Origin: Nocardioides humi
GTDB lineage: Bacteria; Actinomycetota; Actinomycetes; Propionibacteriales; Nocardioidaceae
DNA: 64,000 bases
Assembly: GCF_006494775.1 (NCBI RefSeq)
Contig: NZ_CP041146.1
Coordinates: 1 to 64,000, forward strand
Direction: 5' to 3'
Positions within the stretch are counted from its first letter, which is position 1, and every line of letters starts with the position of its first letter. The notes beneath the pieces were generated by a model. That model made no database searches and was not told the DNA's origin. It worked only from the letters and a program-made list of their open reading frames with translations. Position numbers and translations under genes: made by a program. This document shows, piece by piece, positions 36,030-46,226 of this stretch.

Positions 36030-36144
36030 GCATGACGACCTCTGTCGTCCGCTGAGGAGATCGAGCGCCGCTCGGCCGAGTTCGGCCCGCAGCTCAGCAG
36101 CCGACTCGACGTGGCACCATCTCGAAGCCGCCTCGGCCCAGACG

Positions 36145-38136
36145 TCAGCGCGGCAGCCCCAGGATCCGCTCGCCGGCGACATTGCGCAGGATCTGGGTGG
36201 TGCCGCCGGCGATGGAGAGGCAGCGGGTGTTGAGCTGCTCCCAGACGTCGGCGGCAAGGGGGTCGGCGGACTCCTTGCCGAGGGGGCCGAGGAGGGCGAG
36301 GTCGTCGCCCTGGAGGCGGACCACGAGCTCGGCGGAGTCCTGGCGGCTGCGGACGCCGAGGAGCTTGGCGACGCTCGACTCGGCACCAGGGCCGTGGCCG
36401 CCGAGGGCGCGCAGCGTCGTGCGCACGCCGAGCAGGCCGCAGACGGTGGCCAGGGCGACCTGGCGCCCCACGGCGACCCGCTCCACCGGCGACAGGTCGC
36501 GCGAGGCGGCGAGCTCGATCGCGCGCTCGACGCTCTTGGTCAGCCGGGCGCCGGCCATGGCGACCCGCTCGTTGGCGAGCGTGGTACGCGCCAGCCGCCA
36601 GCCGTCGCCGGGCTCCGCGACGACGCAGTCGTCGGGGACGAGCACGGAGTCGAGGAAGACCTCGTTGAACAGCGCCTCGCCGGTGATCTCGCGCAGCGGC
36701 CGCACCTCGATCCCGGGCGAGCGCATGTCGACGAGGAAGTAGGTGATGCCCTTGTGCTGGGGGACGTCGGTGTCGGTGCGGGCCAGGCAGATGCCCCAGT
36801 CGGCGCGCTCGGCGACCGAGGTCCACACCTTCTGCCCGGTCAGCGACCAGCCGCCGTCCACGCGCACCGCGCGGGTGCGCAGCGAGGCAAGGTCGGAGCC
36901 GGAGCCGGGCTCGGAGAACAGCTGGCACCAGGTCAGCTCGCCGAGCAGCGAGGGCCGGACGAAGCGCTCCCGCTGCTCGTCGGTGCCGTGGGCCAGGATC
37001 GTGGGCACCGCCCAGCCGGCGATCACCAGGTCCGGCCGTACGACGCCCGCCCTCCCGAGCTCCTGGTCGATGACGATCTGCGTGGTGGGATCCGCGCCGA
37101 GCCCGTAGGGCGTGGGCCAGTGCGGTGTGAGGTACCCCGCGTCCACGAGCGCCGCGCGCTGCTCACCCGGCGGCAGGGCGGCGATCCGCTCGGCGGTGGC
37201 CCGCGCCTCCGGCCGGATCGCGAGATCGCGGCCCTCGAGGTCCACGTCGACCCGGCGGCGTACTCCGTCGACGGTGGCGGCGGTCAGTCGCTCCGCCGCG
37301 GCATCCGCCGAGCCGGCGAGGGCGCGCAGGCTGAGGGCGCGGCGCAGGTAGAGGTGGGCGTCGTGCTCGTAGGTGAACCCGATGCCGCCGAGCACCTGGA
37401 TGCAGGACTTGGCGACCTCGACCGCGCCGTCGAAGCAGGTGAGGTGAGCGACGTCGACCGCGAACGACCACTGCTCGTCGTCGGAACCGTCCGCCGCGCT
37501 CGCCGCGTCCCAGGCGGCCGCGGTGACCGCCTCGGCCGTCTCGAGCATCTCGGCGCACAGGTGCTTGATCGCCTGGAAGGCACCGATCCTCTGCCCGAAC
37601 TGCTCGCGCACCTTCGCGTGGTCGACCGCCGTCTCGAGGCACCAGCGGGCCACCCCGGCCGCCTCCGCCGCGGCGAGCGTGATCGCGAGCCGCCGCGCGG
37701 CCGGGTCGGCGGAGCCACGCCCGGCGCCGGGCGCGTGTCGCGCGGACAGGTCGATGCCGAGGGCGGGCGTGCCGGCCCCCGCCGTGCCGCCGTCCCAGAC
37801 CACGCCGTCGTCGTGGGGCTGGATGCCGTGCCGTCCCGGGGACCGGGTCAGCACGCCGCCGACGGCCGCGCCGAGCAGCCCGCCGGGCAGCAGCTCGTGG
37901 GCGCACGCCTCCAGCGCCACCGCCTGGTCGAGGATCGTCCCCCCGCCGCCACCGTCCGCCTCGGGGACGGCGATCGCGTGGACGCCCATCTCCTCGACGG
38001 CGGCCCAGATCGTGGCGAAGCCGGCGCCGACGTCGCCCTCGGCGGCGCGGACGGCCTCCAGCGGCGACAGGCTCGCCGCCCACTTGCGCAGGCTGTCGGC
38101 GAGCTCGACCTGCTCGTCGGTGATACCGAGGGACAT
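36145..38136 (-). CDS. fadE34: Two-module acyl-CoA dehydrogenase FadE34 (ChsE3)
   Basis: Protein of 663 residues with two acyl-CoA dehydrogenase halves: N-terminal (VREQFGQRIGAFQAIKHLCAE, CIQVLGGIGFTYEHDAHLYL) and C-terminal (LFSEPGSGSDLASLRTRA, QKVWTSVAERADWGI, CLSIAGGTTQILRNVAGERILG). In M. tuberculosis the single-chain FadE34/ChsE3 is adjacent to kstR and oxidises the five-carbon steroid side chain. Here it is about 6 kb from kstR and has a perfect KstR palindrome before its ATG. Confidence 0.87.
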   Translation of the reverse strand: MSLGITDEQVELADSLRKWAASLSPLEAVRAAEGDVGAGFATIWAAVEEMGVHAIAVPEADGGGGGTILDQAVALEACAHELLPGGLLGAAVGGVLTRSPGRHGIQPHDDGVVWDGGTAGAGTPALGIDLSARHAPGAGRGSADPAARRLAITLAAAEAAGVARWCLETAVDHAKVREQFGQRIGAFQAIKHLCAEMLETAEAVTAAAWDAASAADGSDDEQWSFAVDVAHLTCFDGAVEVAKSCIQVLGGIGFTYEHDAHLYLRRALSLRALAGSADAAAERLTAATVDGVRRRVDVDLEGRDLAIRPEARATAERIAALPPGEQRAALVDAGYLTPHWPTPYGLGADPTTQIVIDQELGRAGVVRPDLVIAGWAVPTILAHGTDEQRERFVRPSLLGELTWCQLFSEPGSGSDLASLRTRAVRVDGGWSLTGQKVWTSVAERADWGICLARTDTDVPQHKGITYFLVDMRSPGIEVRPLREITGEALFNEVFLDSVLVPDDCVVAEPGDGWRLARTTLANERVAMAGARLTKSVERAIELAASRDLSPVERVAVGRQVALATVCGLLGVRTTLRALGGHGPGAESSVAKLLGVRSRQDSAELVVRLQGDDLALLGPLGKESADPLAADVWEQLNTRCLSIAGGTTQILRNVAGERILGLPR

Positions 38137-38155
38137 CCGGACTCCGCTCTCGAAC

Positions 38156-38169
38156 TAGAACCTGTTCTA
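38156..38169. promoter_or_regulatory. KstR box before fadE34 (and the divergent methyltransferase gene)
   Basis: TAGAACCTGTTCTA, a perfect palindrome apart from the central two bases. It lies 20 bp upstream of the fadE34 ATG and 20 bp upstream of the divergent GTG at 38189, so both can be regulated. Confidence 0.8.
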
Positions 38170-38179
38170 ACTCTACTAG

Positions 38180-39975
<1,796 letters not shown>

Positions 39976-39979
<4 letters not shown>

Positions 39980-40725
39980 GCGACGAGAGGCTTCCGGAAG
40001 TAGAGGACCATGCTCTTCCCGATCATCGGGTCGAGCACCTTGCCGGCCAGCCGCAGCGCCTTCGGCTGCTTCATGATCTCCCAGACCAGCAGCTTGTGGT
40101 ACGCCTTGGCGAGCGGGTGAGCGTCGTTCTCGACGCCGACGGCGCACTTGATCCACCAGTACGGCGCGTGGAGGCCGTGCGTGTAGGACTTGCCCTCGAA
40201 CACCATGGCGTCGCCGGGCGTGCCGTCGTTGGCGCGGCCGCCCTTGGTGACCTTGTCGACCAGCTCGTGGTCGGTGTAGATCCGGATGTGGCCGCCCTCG
40301 GCGTTGTGGTACTCGGCCGAGAGACGCCAGTTGATCACCTCGGGCAGCCAGCGGGGAACGGTCACCGCGAGGGTGCCGCCGGGCCGCAGCACGCGGATCA
40401 GCTCGCGGATCGCCGCGACGTCGTCGTGGATGTGCTCGAGCACCTCGGAGCACACGATCCGGTCGAACTCGCCGTCGCCGAAGGGCAGGGCGAGCGCGTC
40501 ACCCTGCTTGACGTCGGCCTCGGCGCCCGGGGGCACCTCGCCGGCCTCCGCCATCGCGACGAACAGGTCCTTCACGCCGGCCAGCTCGTCGGCGTCGAGA
40601 TCGAAGGCGATCACGTCGGCGCCGCGGCGGTACATCTCGAAGCTGTGCCGGCCGGCGCCGGCGCCCATGTCGAGGACGCGGTCGCCGGGACGCAGGCCCA
40701 GCCGGTCGAAGTCGACGGTCAGCAT
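39976..40725 (-). CDS. Class I SAM-dependent methyltransferase
   Basis: Protein of 249 residues with clear motif I VLDMGAGAGRHSFEMYRRG, an acidic residue after the second strand (VIAFDLDADEL), and DRIVCSEVLEHIHDD as motif II. UbiE/Methyltransf_11 type. Substrate unknown. Four bases after the glycosyltransferase gene, and coupled by GTGA to the toroid gene. Confidence 0.85.
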
Positions 40726-40729
40726 CGGA

Positions 40730-41995
40730 TCAGCTCTCCTTCTTCTCGGACGCGAAGTGCTCTTCGCGGTGGGCCTCGATGACCTTCTCGTACGCCGCGG
40801 CGACCTTCACCGCGACCGCGCGCCAGCTGAACTGCTCCTCGACCCGCCTGCGGCCGGCGGCGCCCATCCGGGCCCGGCGCTCGGGGTCGTCGAGCATCCG
40901 CTCCAGGGCGTGCAGCAGCTCGCCGACGTCGCCGGGCGTGACCAGGTCGGCGCACTCGCCGTCGTCGCCGACGACCTCGGGGATCGCGCCGGCGCGGGAG
41001 ACGATGAGCGGCGTGGCGCAGGCCATCATCTCGGCGGTCGGCAGCGAGAAGCCCTCGTAGAGCGAGGGCACGCAGGCGACCTCGGCCGAGCCCATCAGCT
41101 CGACCAGCTCGTCGTCGGTCAGGCCGTGGGCGAACCGGACGGCGTCGCCGATGCCGAGCTTCTCGATCAGCTTCTCGGTGCGGCCGCCGGGCGCCGGGCG
41201 GGTGACGAGCACCAGCTCGACGTCACGCTCGGTGCGGAGCTTGGCGAACGCCTCGAGCAGCGTGGCGATGCCCTTCATGGGCGCGTCGGCGCTGGCCATC
41301 GCCATGATCCGGCCGGGCACCCGCGGCTTGGTCGGTGGCACGAAGTTGTCGTCGACGCCGAGCAGGATGACCTGCATCCGCGCGGGATCGACGCCGAAGT
41401 CGCGGGCGATGTCGCGCTTGGACGCCTCGGACGGGGTCAGGATCCAGCGGGCCCGCCTGGCGACGTACGCCTGCATCCGCAGGAAGCCGTACCAGCGCCG
41501 CAGCGTGAGCTTCCGCCACGGGTTGCGGGTCTGCGCCAGGTCGATGCGCCGGTCGAAGGTGATCGGGTGGTGAATGGTGGTGATCAGCGGGAGGCCGGCC
41601 GCCTGCTCGATGTCGAGCATGCCGTGGCCGAGCACCTGGTTGTCGTGGGCGATGTCGAAGTCGTCGCGGCGCTCGGCGAGGACCTTCACGACCCGCCGCG
41701 CGAAGGTGCGGGGCTCGGGGAACCCGGCCAGGCACATGATCGCGAACTCCTGGACGTCGATCCGGTCGCGGAACTCCCGCAGCTTGGGCACCCGGAACGG
41801 GTCGGGCTCGCGGTAGAGGTCGAGGCTCGGCACCTTGGTGAGGGCGACGCCCTCGTCGAGCTCGGGATAGGGCTGGCCGGAGAACACCTCGACCGTGTGA
41901 CCCAGCCGGGTGAGCTCACGGCTCAGGTGACGCAGGTACACCCCCTGCCCACCGACATGGGTCTTGCTGCGGTAGGACAACATCGCGATCCGCAC
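40730..41995 (-). CDS. Glycosyltransferase family 4
   Basis: Protein of 421 residues with a GT-B fold: N-terminal acceptor domain (HVGGQGVYLRHLSRELTRLGH) and C-terminal donor domain with the E-x7-E motif in SLYEGFSLPTAEMMACATP. The donor sugar and acceptor are unknown. The ATG at 41995 has GGGAGAGG upstream. It diverges from kstR and shares the intergenic region that holds a perfect KstR box. Confidence 0.9.
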   Translation of the reverse strand: MRIAMLSYRSKTHVGGQGVYLRHLSRELTRLGHTVEVFSGQPYPELDEGVALTKVPSLDLYREPDPFRVPKLREFRDRIDVQEFAIMCLAGFPEPRTFARRVVKVLAERRDDFDIAHDNQVLGHGMLDIEQAAGLPLITTIHHPITFDRRIDLAQTRNPWRKLTLRRWYGFLRMQAYVARRARWILTPSEASKRDIARDFGVDPARMQVILLGVDDNFVPPTKPRVPGRIMAMASADAPMKGIATLLEAFAKLRTERDVELVLVTRPAPGGRTEKLIEKLGIGDAVRFAHGLTDDELVELMGSAEVACVPSLYEGFSLPTAEMMACATPLIVSRAGAIPEVVGDDGECADLVTPGDVGELLHALERMLDDPERRARMGAAGRRRVEEQFSWRAVAVKVAAAYEKVIEAHREEHFASEKKES

Positions 41996-42050
41996 AGGTA
42001 CCTCTCCCCAAGGCCTTGCTCCCGGGGAGCAGTCCGAAACAAAAACGTAG

Positions 42051-42064
42051 TGGAACGTGTTCCA
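42051..42064. promoter_or_regulatory. KstR box between GT4 and kstR
   Basis: TGGAACGTGTTCCA, a perfect palindrome (outer bases differ from the others). It lies 80 bp upstream of the kstR GTG and 55 bp from the glycosyltransferase ATG. KstR is known to repress its own gene in mycobacteria, and this site fits autorepression. Confidence 0.75.
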
Positions 42065-42144
42065 AATTATGCGCTACCTGCCAGTAGCCTATCCACTGGG
42101 TCCACAACGGCCCGACTCTTCACCGCACCGCAGGGGGACTTCCC

Positions 42145-42756
42145 GTGACCATCGCGAACCCGTCCACGTCCGACGATCTGGGATCGGCCGCACAGCGGGA
42201 GCGCCGCAAGCGAATCCTCGACGCGACCTACGACCTCGCCAAGTCCGGCGGCTTCGACGCCGTGCAGATGCGCGCGGTCGCCGAGCAGGCGGACGTGGCG
42301 CTCGGCACGCTGTACCGGTACTTCCCGTCCAAGATCCACCTGCTCGTCTCGGCGCTCGGCCGCCAGTTCGAGGACGCCGCCGCGCGGCTCAACGAGCGCG
42401 AGATCCCCGGCGACACGCAGGCCGAGCGGGTGCTGTACGTCCTCAAGCGGATGGCCCGCGGCATGCAGGGCGACCCCAAGCTCACCGAGGCGCTCACCCG
42501 CGCCTTCATGTTCGCCGACAGCAGCGTGACCAACGAGATCCACGTCGTCGGCATGGCCATGACCTCGATCGTCACCCACGCCATGCACGGCGGCGTGCCC
42601 GACGAGGGGGCGCTGACCGACGAGGACGTCGCCATCGCGCGCGTCATCGGCGACGTCTGGCTCTCGGCGCTGGTGGCCTGGGTGACCGGCCGCTCCACGG
42701 CCACGGAGACCGCGGCGCACATGGAGACCGCCGTCGGCCTCATCCTGCGCGACTGA
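42145..42756 (+). CDS. kstR: TetR-family sterol catabolism repressor KstR
   Basis: Protein of 203 residues. The HTH region RKRILDATYDLAKSGGFDAV...QMRAVAEQADVALGTLYRYF closely resembles mycobacterial KstR, and the ligand domain carries IARVIGDVWLSALVAWVTG. KstR represses cholesterol uptake and side-chain genes and is released by a sterol-CoA thioester. Seven matching palindromes in this window, and the fadE34/mce4/chs neighbourhood, support the assignment over a generic TetR. Confidence 0.9.
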   Translation: MTIANPSTSDDLGSAAQRERRKRILDATYDLAKSGGFDAVQMRAVAEQADVALGTLYRYFPSKIHLLVSALGRQFEDAAARLNEREIPGDTQAERVLYVLKRMARGMQGDPKLTEALTRAFMFADSSVTNEIHVVGMAMTSIVTHAMHGGVPDEGALTDEDVAIARVIGDVWLSALVAWVTGRSTATETAAHMETAVGLILRD

Positions 42757-42764
42757 GCTCTTCG

Positions 42765-42781
42765 GGCCGAGCGTGTCGGCC
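42765..42781. terminator. Candidate bidirectional hairpin terminator
   Basis: GGCCGA-GCGTG-TCGGCC forms a 6-bp perfect stem with a 5-nt loop between the convergent kstR and SDR stops. No T-tract follows on either side, so its strength is doubtful. Confidence 0.4.
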
Positions 42782-42794
42782 TGACCCACGCCGG

Positions 42795-43550
42795 TCACGC
42801 GCCGAAGGCATGGGTCGAGGTGACGCCGCCGTCGACCGCGATCTCGGCGCCGTTGATGTACGACGACTCGTCGCTGGCCAGGAAGACGTAGACCGGCGCG
42901 ATGTCCTCCGGGTGGCCGACCCGGCGCAGCGGCACCTTGCTGGCGCCGTACTCCATCGCGGCGTCGCCGCCGTGCACCCGGGTCATCGGGGTGTCGATCA
43001 TCCCGGGGTGCACCGAGTTGACCCGGATCCCCTTCGGGCCGAGCTCCATCGCGGCGCACTTGGTCATGCCGCGGATCGCCCACTTGGTGGCGGCGTACGC
43101 CGTGCACGACGGCATGCCCGCGAGGCCCTCGACGGACGAGGCGTTGATGATCGAGCCGCCGCCTGCCTTGCGCATGGTGCGGCTGACCGCCTGCATGCCG
43201 AGGAAGACGCCGAGCTGGTTGACCCGCCACAGCAGCTCGACCTCCTCGGCGGGCATCCGCTCGATGTCGCCGAAGCGGAGGATGCCGGCGTTGTTGGCCA
43301 GCACGTTCACCGGCCCGAAGCGGCTGGTGGCGTCCTCGACCAGCGACGCCCAGGAGGCGGCGTCGCTCACGTCGTGGTGCGCGAAGTGCGCACTCTCACC
43401 GAGCTCGTCGGCCAGCGCCTGCCCCTGCTCCTTGGCGACATCGGCGATGACGACCCGGGCTCCCTCGGCGACGTACGCGCGGGCGATCTCGGCGCCCTGG
43501 CCCATCGCGGCGCCGGTGACGATGGCGATCTTGTTGTCCAGGCGTCCCAC
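42795..43550 (-). CDS. SDR oxidoreductase, 3alpha(20beta)-hydroxysteroid dehydrogenase-like (FabG3-like)
   Basis: Protein of 251 residues with the classical SDR core: TGAAMGQGAEIARAYVAEGA for NAD(P), NNAG, catalytic Ser in SIINASSVEGLAG and Y-x3-K in YAATKWAIRG. GLAGMPSCTAYAATK and PGMIDTPMTRVHGGD are close to mycobacterial FabG3 (Rv2002), a 20beta-hydroxysteroid dehydrogenase. Steroid substrate is therefore likely, though the family is broad. GTG start at 43550. Confidence 0.8.
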   Translation of the reverse strand: MGRLDNKIAIVTGAAMGQGAEIARAYVAEGARVVIADVAKEQGQALADELGESAHFAHHDVSDAASWASLVEDATSRFGPVNVLANNAGILRFGDIERMPAEEVELLWRVNQLGVFLGMQAVSRTMRKAGGGSIINASSVEGLAGMPSCTAYAATKWAIRGMTKCAAMELGPKGIRVNSVHPGMIDTPMTRVHGGDAAMEYGASKVPLRRVGHPEDIAPVYVFLASDESSYINGAEIAVDGGVTSTHAFGA

Positions 43551-43561
43551 GCTCAGACCTC

Positions 43562-44505
43562 TCAGTTCGGGGCGGCAGCGTGGCGCGCAGCGACACGCTC
43601 GCCCAATCGAAGTTGCATGATCGAGTCGGCGGCGAAGCCGACGTTCGGGTCCCGGCCGGCGAAGAAGCCGCCGAGCTGCTTGTCGAGGTCGTCCGCGGTC
43701 CACAGGTCGCCGGCGGCGTCGAACCGCTCCTCCACGACGGGCGCGGCGACGACGGCCACCATGCCGCCGTACACGACCATCACCTGGCCGGTGATCCGCT
43801 CCGCGGCCGGCGAGGCGAGGTAGGCGACCAGCGGTGCGACATGGTCGGGCGAGTACGGGTCCACCGCCTTGCCTGAGGCGTCCTCGCCGAAGACCTGCGC
43901 GGTCATCGCGGTCCGCGCCCGGGGGCAGATCGCGTTGGCGCGCACGCCGATCCTCGCCAGCCCGCGGGCCGTCGAGAGGGTCAGGGCCGCGATGCCGGCC
44001 TTGGCGGCGGCGTAGTTGGCCTGGCCCGGCGAGCCGCCGAGGAAGGCCTCGGAGGCGGTGTTGACGATGCTGCCGTAGACGGTGCCCGACTCGCTCTCCT
44101 TGGCCTTGCCGCGCCAGTACGCCGCGGCGTTGCGCGAGAGCAGGAAGTGGCCGCGCAGGTGGACGGCGATGACCGCGTCCCACTCCTCGTCGGCCAGGTT
44201 GAAGAGCATCCGGTCCCGGGTCATGCCGGCGTTGTTGACGACGATGTCGAGGCCGCCGAGCCGCTCGACGGCCGCGGCCACCATGGCGTCGGCGGTGGCG
44301 CGCTCGCTCACGTCGCCGGGTACGACGACCGCCTCGCCCCGAGCGAGCGGATCTCCTCCGCGGCCTCGTCCCCGGCGCCCGGCAGGTCGTTGACCACGAC
44401 CCGGGCACCGGCCCGGGCCAGTGCGACCGCCTCGGCCCGGCCGAGCCCGGCTCCGGCGCCGGTGACGACGGCGACCTTCCCGTCGAGGCTGGTGGTCGTG
44501 CTCAC
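43562..44505 (-). pseudogene. hsd4A: SDR oxidoreductase, Hsd4A-like, one-base frameshift
   Basis: The N terminus (GTG 44505, [20 protein letters not shown]) runs to [16 protein letters not shown] and stops. The C terminus continues in another frame from [20 protein letters not shown] through NNAGMTRDRM to the end at 43562. Adding one G to the run at 44337-44340 restores [20 protein letters not shown]. The intact protein would have about 314 residues. In M. tuberculosis Rv3502c/hsd4A lies next to the ferredoxin gene fdxD (Rv3503c) and mce4, as here. Hsd4A-type enzymes are 17beta-hydroxysteroid/hydroxyacyl-CoA dehydrogenases. Sequencing error is likely. Confidence 0.82.
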
Positions 44506-44702
44506 GCGTCGTCCTCCACGAGGGTGATGGCCGCGCGCGGGCAGGCCGCGACGGCGCGCTTGACGTTGTCGACGTTCTCGTCGGTGGTGTGCTCGGTGTG
44601 CAGCTGGAGGAAGTCGTCGTCGTCCAGCTCGAACACCTCGGGGGCCATCGCCTCGCACAGCCCGTTGGACTCGCACAGGTCGAAGTCGACCTTGATCAAC
44701 AT
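44502..44702 (-). CDS. fdxD: Ferredoxin FdxD ([3Fe-4S] type)
   Basis: Protein of 66 residues with cysteines at 10, 16 and 54 (CESNGLC ... ACP). The missing second cysteine of the usual four suggests a [3Fe-4S] cluster, as in P450-associated ferredoxins. The gene order with an Hsd4A-like SDR matches M. tuberculosis Rv3502c-Rv3503c. Its reductase is probably the protein encoded at 45203-46204. The GTGA overlap couples it to the SDR gene. Confidence 0.9.
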   Translation of the reverse strand: MLIKVDFDLCESNGLCEAMAPEVFELDDDDFLQLHTEHTTDENVDNVKRAVAACPRAAITLVEDDA

Positions 44703-44727
44703 GTCGTCGCCCTCTCAGAAAGCATGG

Positions 44728-45195
44728 TCAGGTCATCTTCCGGTGGTCCCACGACGCGACCCGGTCGGGGTGGATGATCACGCCCACCCGCTTGGTCGCC
44801 TGCTTCGCCACGGTCTGCGCGCCGATCTCCCCGAGCGCCTCGAAGGAGTCGACGCCGAACATCCGCACGGACACCGCCCTGCCGATCTCCAGGATCCGGT
44901 CGTGGTCGTGCACGATCTCGGCGCGTCCCTCGATGGAGACGCCGCGCAGCTCGAAGTAGTCGGTGCCGTCCTCGACCAGCGCGGTCACCCGCGGGTCGCG
45001 CTCGAGGTTGCGGATCTTCTGGCTGCGGCCGTACGTCCAGAAGGCGATCCGCCCGTCCTGGACGACGTAGAAGAGCGTGGTCAGGTGCGGGAAGCCGTCG
45101 CGGCCGTTGGCCGCCACCTGCACCTTGACGTTCTCCTGGAGCAGCCCCTGCACCTCCTCCTCGGTCAGTCTCACCTGGTCGCGTCCTGCGCTCAC
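44728..45195 (-). CDS. PPOX-class flavin/F420-dependent oxidoreductase family protein
   Basis: Protein of 155 residues with the split beta-barrel of pyridoxamine-phosphate-oxidase-like proteins (VQVAANGRDGFPHLTTLFYVV, WTYGRSQKIRNLERDPRVTAL). The cofactor (FMN, F420 or heme) cannot be told from sequence. GTG at 45195, 7 bp after the reductase gene. Lies in the KstR-controlled redox gene string. Confidence 0.8.
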   Translation of the reverse strand: MSAGRDQVRLTEEEVQGLLQENVKVQVAANGRDGFPHLTTLFYVVQDGRIAFWTYGRSQKIRNLERDPRVTALVEDGTDYFELRGVSIEGRAEIVHDHDRILEIGRAVSVRMFGVDSFEALGEIGAQTVAKQATKRVGVIIHPDRVASWDHRKMT

Positions 45196-45202
45196 GGGTA
45201 GC

Positions 45203-46204
45203 TCAGCTCCCTTCCGAGGAGTGTCCGGGGAACACGTGGGCGGTCGGGTCGATGACCACCGCCGCGTTGTTGACGGCGGTGGCCGCCTCGCCGAAGCCGA
45301 CGGCGATCAGCCGGACCTTGCCGGGATACTCCGTGATGTCGCCGGCGGCGAACACCCGCGGCAGGTTGGTCCGCATCGAGGAGTCGACGACGAGATGACG
45401 GCGGTGGGTCTCCAGGCCCCACTGCTGGAGCGGCCCGAGGTCGGCGACGAAGCCGAGCGCGGCGACGACCGCCTGGGCGGGCAGCACGCGCGGGGCGCCG
45501 TCGACGACCAGCTCGACCTCGGCGAGCGGGCCGGTCGTGCCGCCGCCGGCGTCGCGGAGGGCGGCGACCTCGGCCTTGGTGACGATCGCCGCCGAGGAGG
45601 CCCGGACCTGCTCGACGGTGCGCTGGTGGGCGCGGAACGCGTCGCGGCGGTGCACGAGGGTGACCGAGCGCGCGATCGGCTCGAGGTGGATCGCCCAGTC
45701 GAAAGCGCTGTCGCCGCCGCCGACGATGACGACGTCCTGGTCGCGGTAGGGCTCGAAGCCGGGGACGAAGAACTCCACGCCGCGACCGACCCAGCCGTCC
45801 GCCGCCGGCAGCCGGCGCGGGCTGAACTTGCCGATCCCGGCCGTGACGATCAGCGCCCGGGCGCGCACCGCGCTGCCGTCGTCGAGGGTCAGGGTGAGGC
45901 CGTCGTCGTCGGTCGCCAGGCCCGCGGCGGTGCGGCCGAGCAGCTGGACCGGGTCGGCGGTGAGCGCCTGGGCGACCAGGCCCTCGACCAGGTCGCGGCC
46001 CTTGACGCTCGGGAAGCCGGCGACGTCGAGGATCGCCTTCTCCGGGTACATCGCGGTGATCTGGCCGCCGAGCTCGGGCAGGGAGTCGATCAGCGCGACC
46101 CGCATCCCGCGGAAGCCCGCGTAGTAGGTAGCGAAGAGACCGGTCGGTCCGGCGCCGACCACAGCCAGGTCGCAGTCCACGATGCTCGCTCCTGGGGTGG
46201 CCAC
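45203..46204 (-). CDS. Ferredoxin-NADP reductase, thioredoxin-reductase-like
   Basis: Protein of 333 residues with an FAD dinucleotide motif (VVGAGPTGLFATYYAGFRG), a second NAD(P) motif (VVIVGGGDSAFDWAIHL), and FAAGDITEYPGKVRLIAVGFGE. No CxxC redox pair between the domains, so it is FNR type 2 rather than thioredoxin reductase. It probably reduces the ferredoxin at 44502. GTG at 46204, 6 nt after a TACAGT -10 and a KstR box. Confidence 0.88.
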   Translation of the reverse strand: MATPGASIVDCDLAVVGAGPTGLFATYYAGFRGMRVALIDSLPELGGQITAMYPEKAILDVAGFPSVKGRDLVEGLVAQALTADPVQLLGRTAAGLATDDDGLTLTLDDGSAVRARALIVTAGIGKFSPRRLPAADGWVGRGVEFFVPGFEPYRDQDVVIVGGGDSAFDWAIHLEPIARSVTLVHRRDAFRAHQRTVEQVRASSAAIVTKAEVAALRDAGGGTTGPLAEVELVVDGAPRVLPAQAVVAALGFVADLGPLQQWGLETHRRHLVVDSSMRTNLPRVFAAGDITEYPGKVRLIAVGFGEAATAVNNAAVVIDPTAHVFPGHSSEGS

Positions 46205-46212
46205 GACAGAAC

Positions 46213-46226
46213 TGTAACGTGTTCTA
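46213..46226. promoter_or_regulatory. KstR box before the ferredoxin reductase gene, overlapping the mam4B stop
   Basis: TGTAACGTGTTCTA, identical to the box at 30941, with the same flanks and the same distance to the GTG start (8 bp). Its CTA (46224-46226) is the TAG stop of the upstream Mam gene. Gives the redox/SDR genes a separate KstR-controlled promoter inside the mce4 string. Confidence 0.8.

Noticed and set aside
36030..36144. Short open frames between the coiled-coil gene and fadE34
   Set aside because: No start with ribosome binding site, no conserved sequence, under 35 codons.
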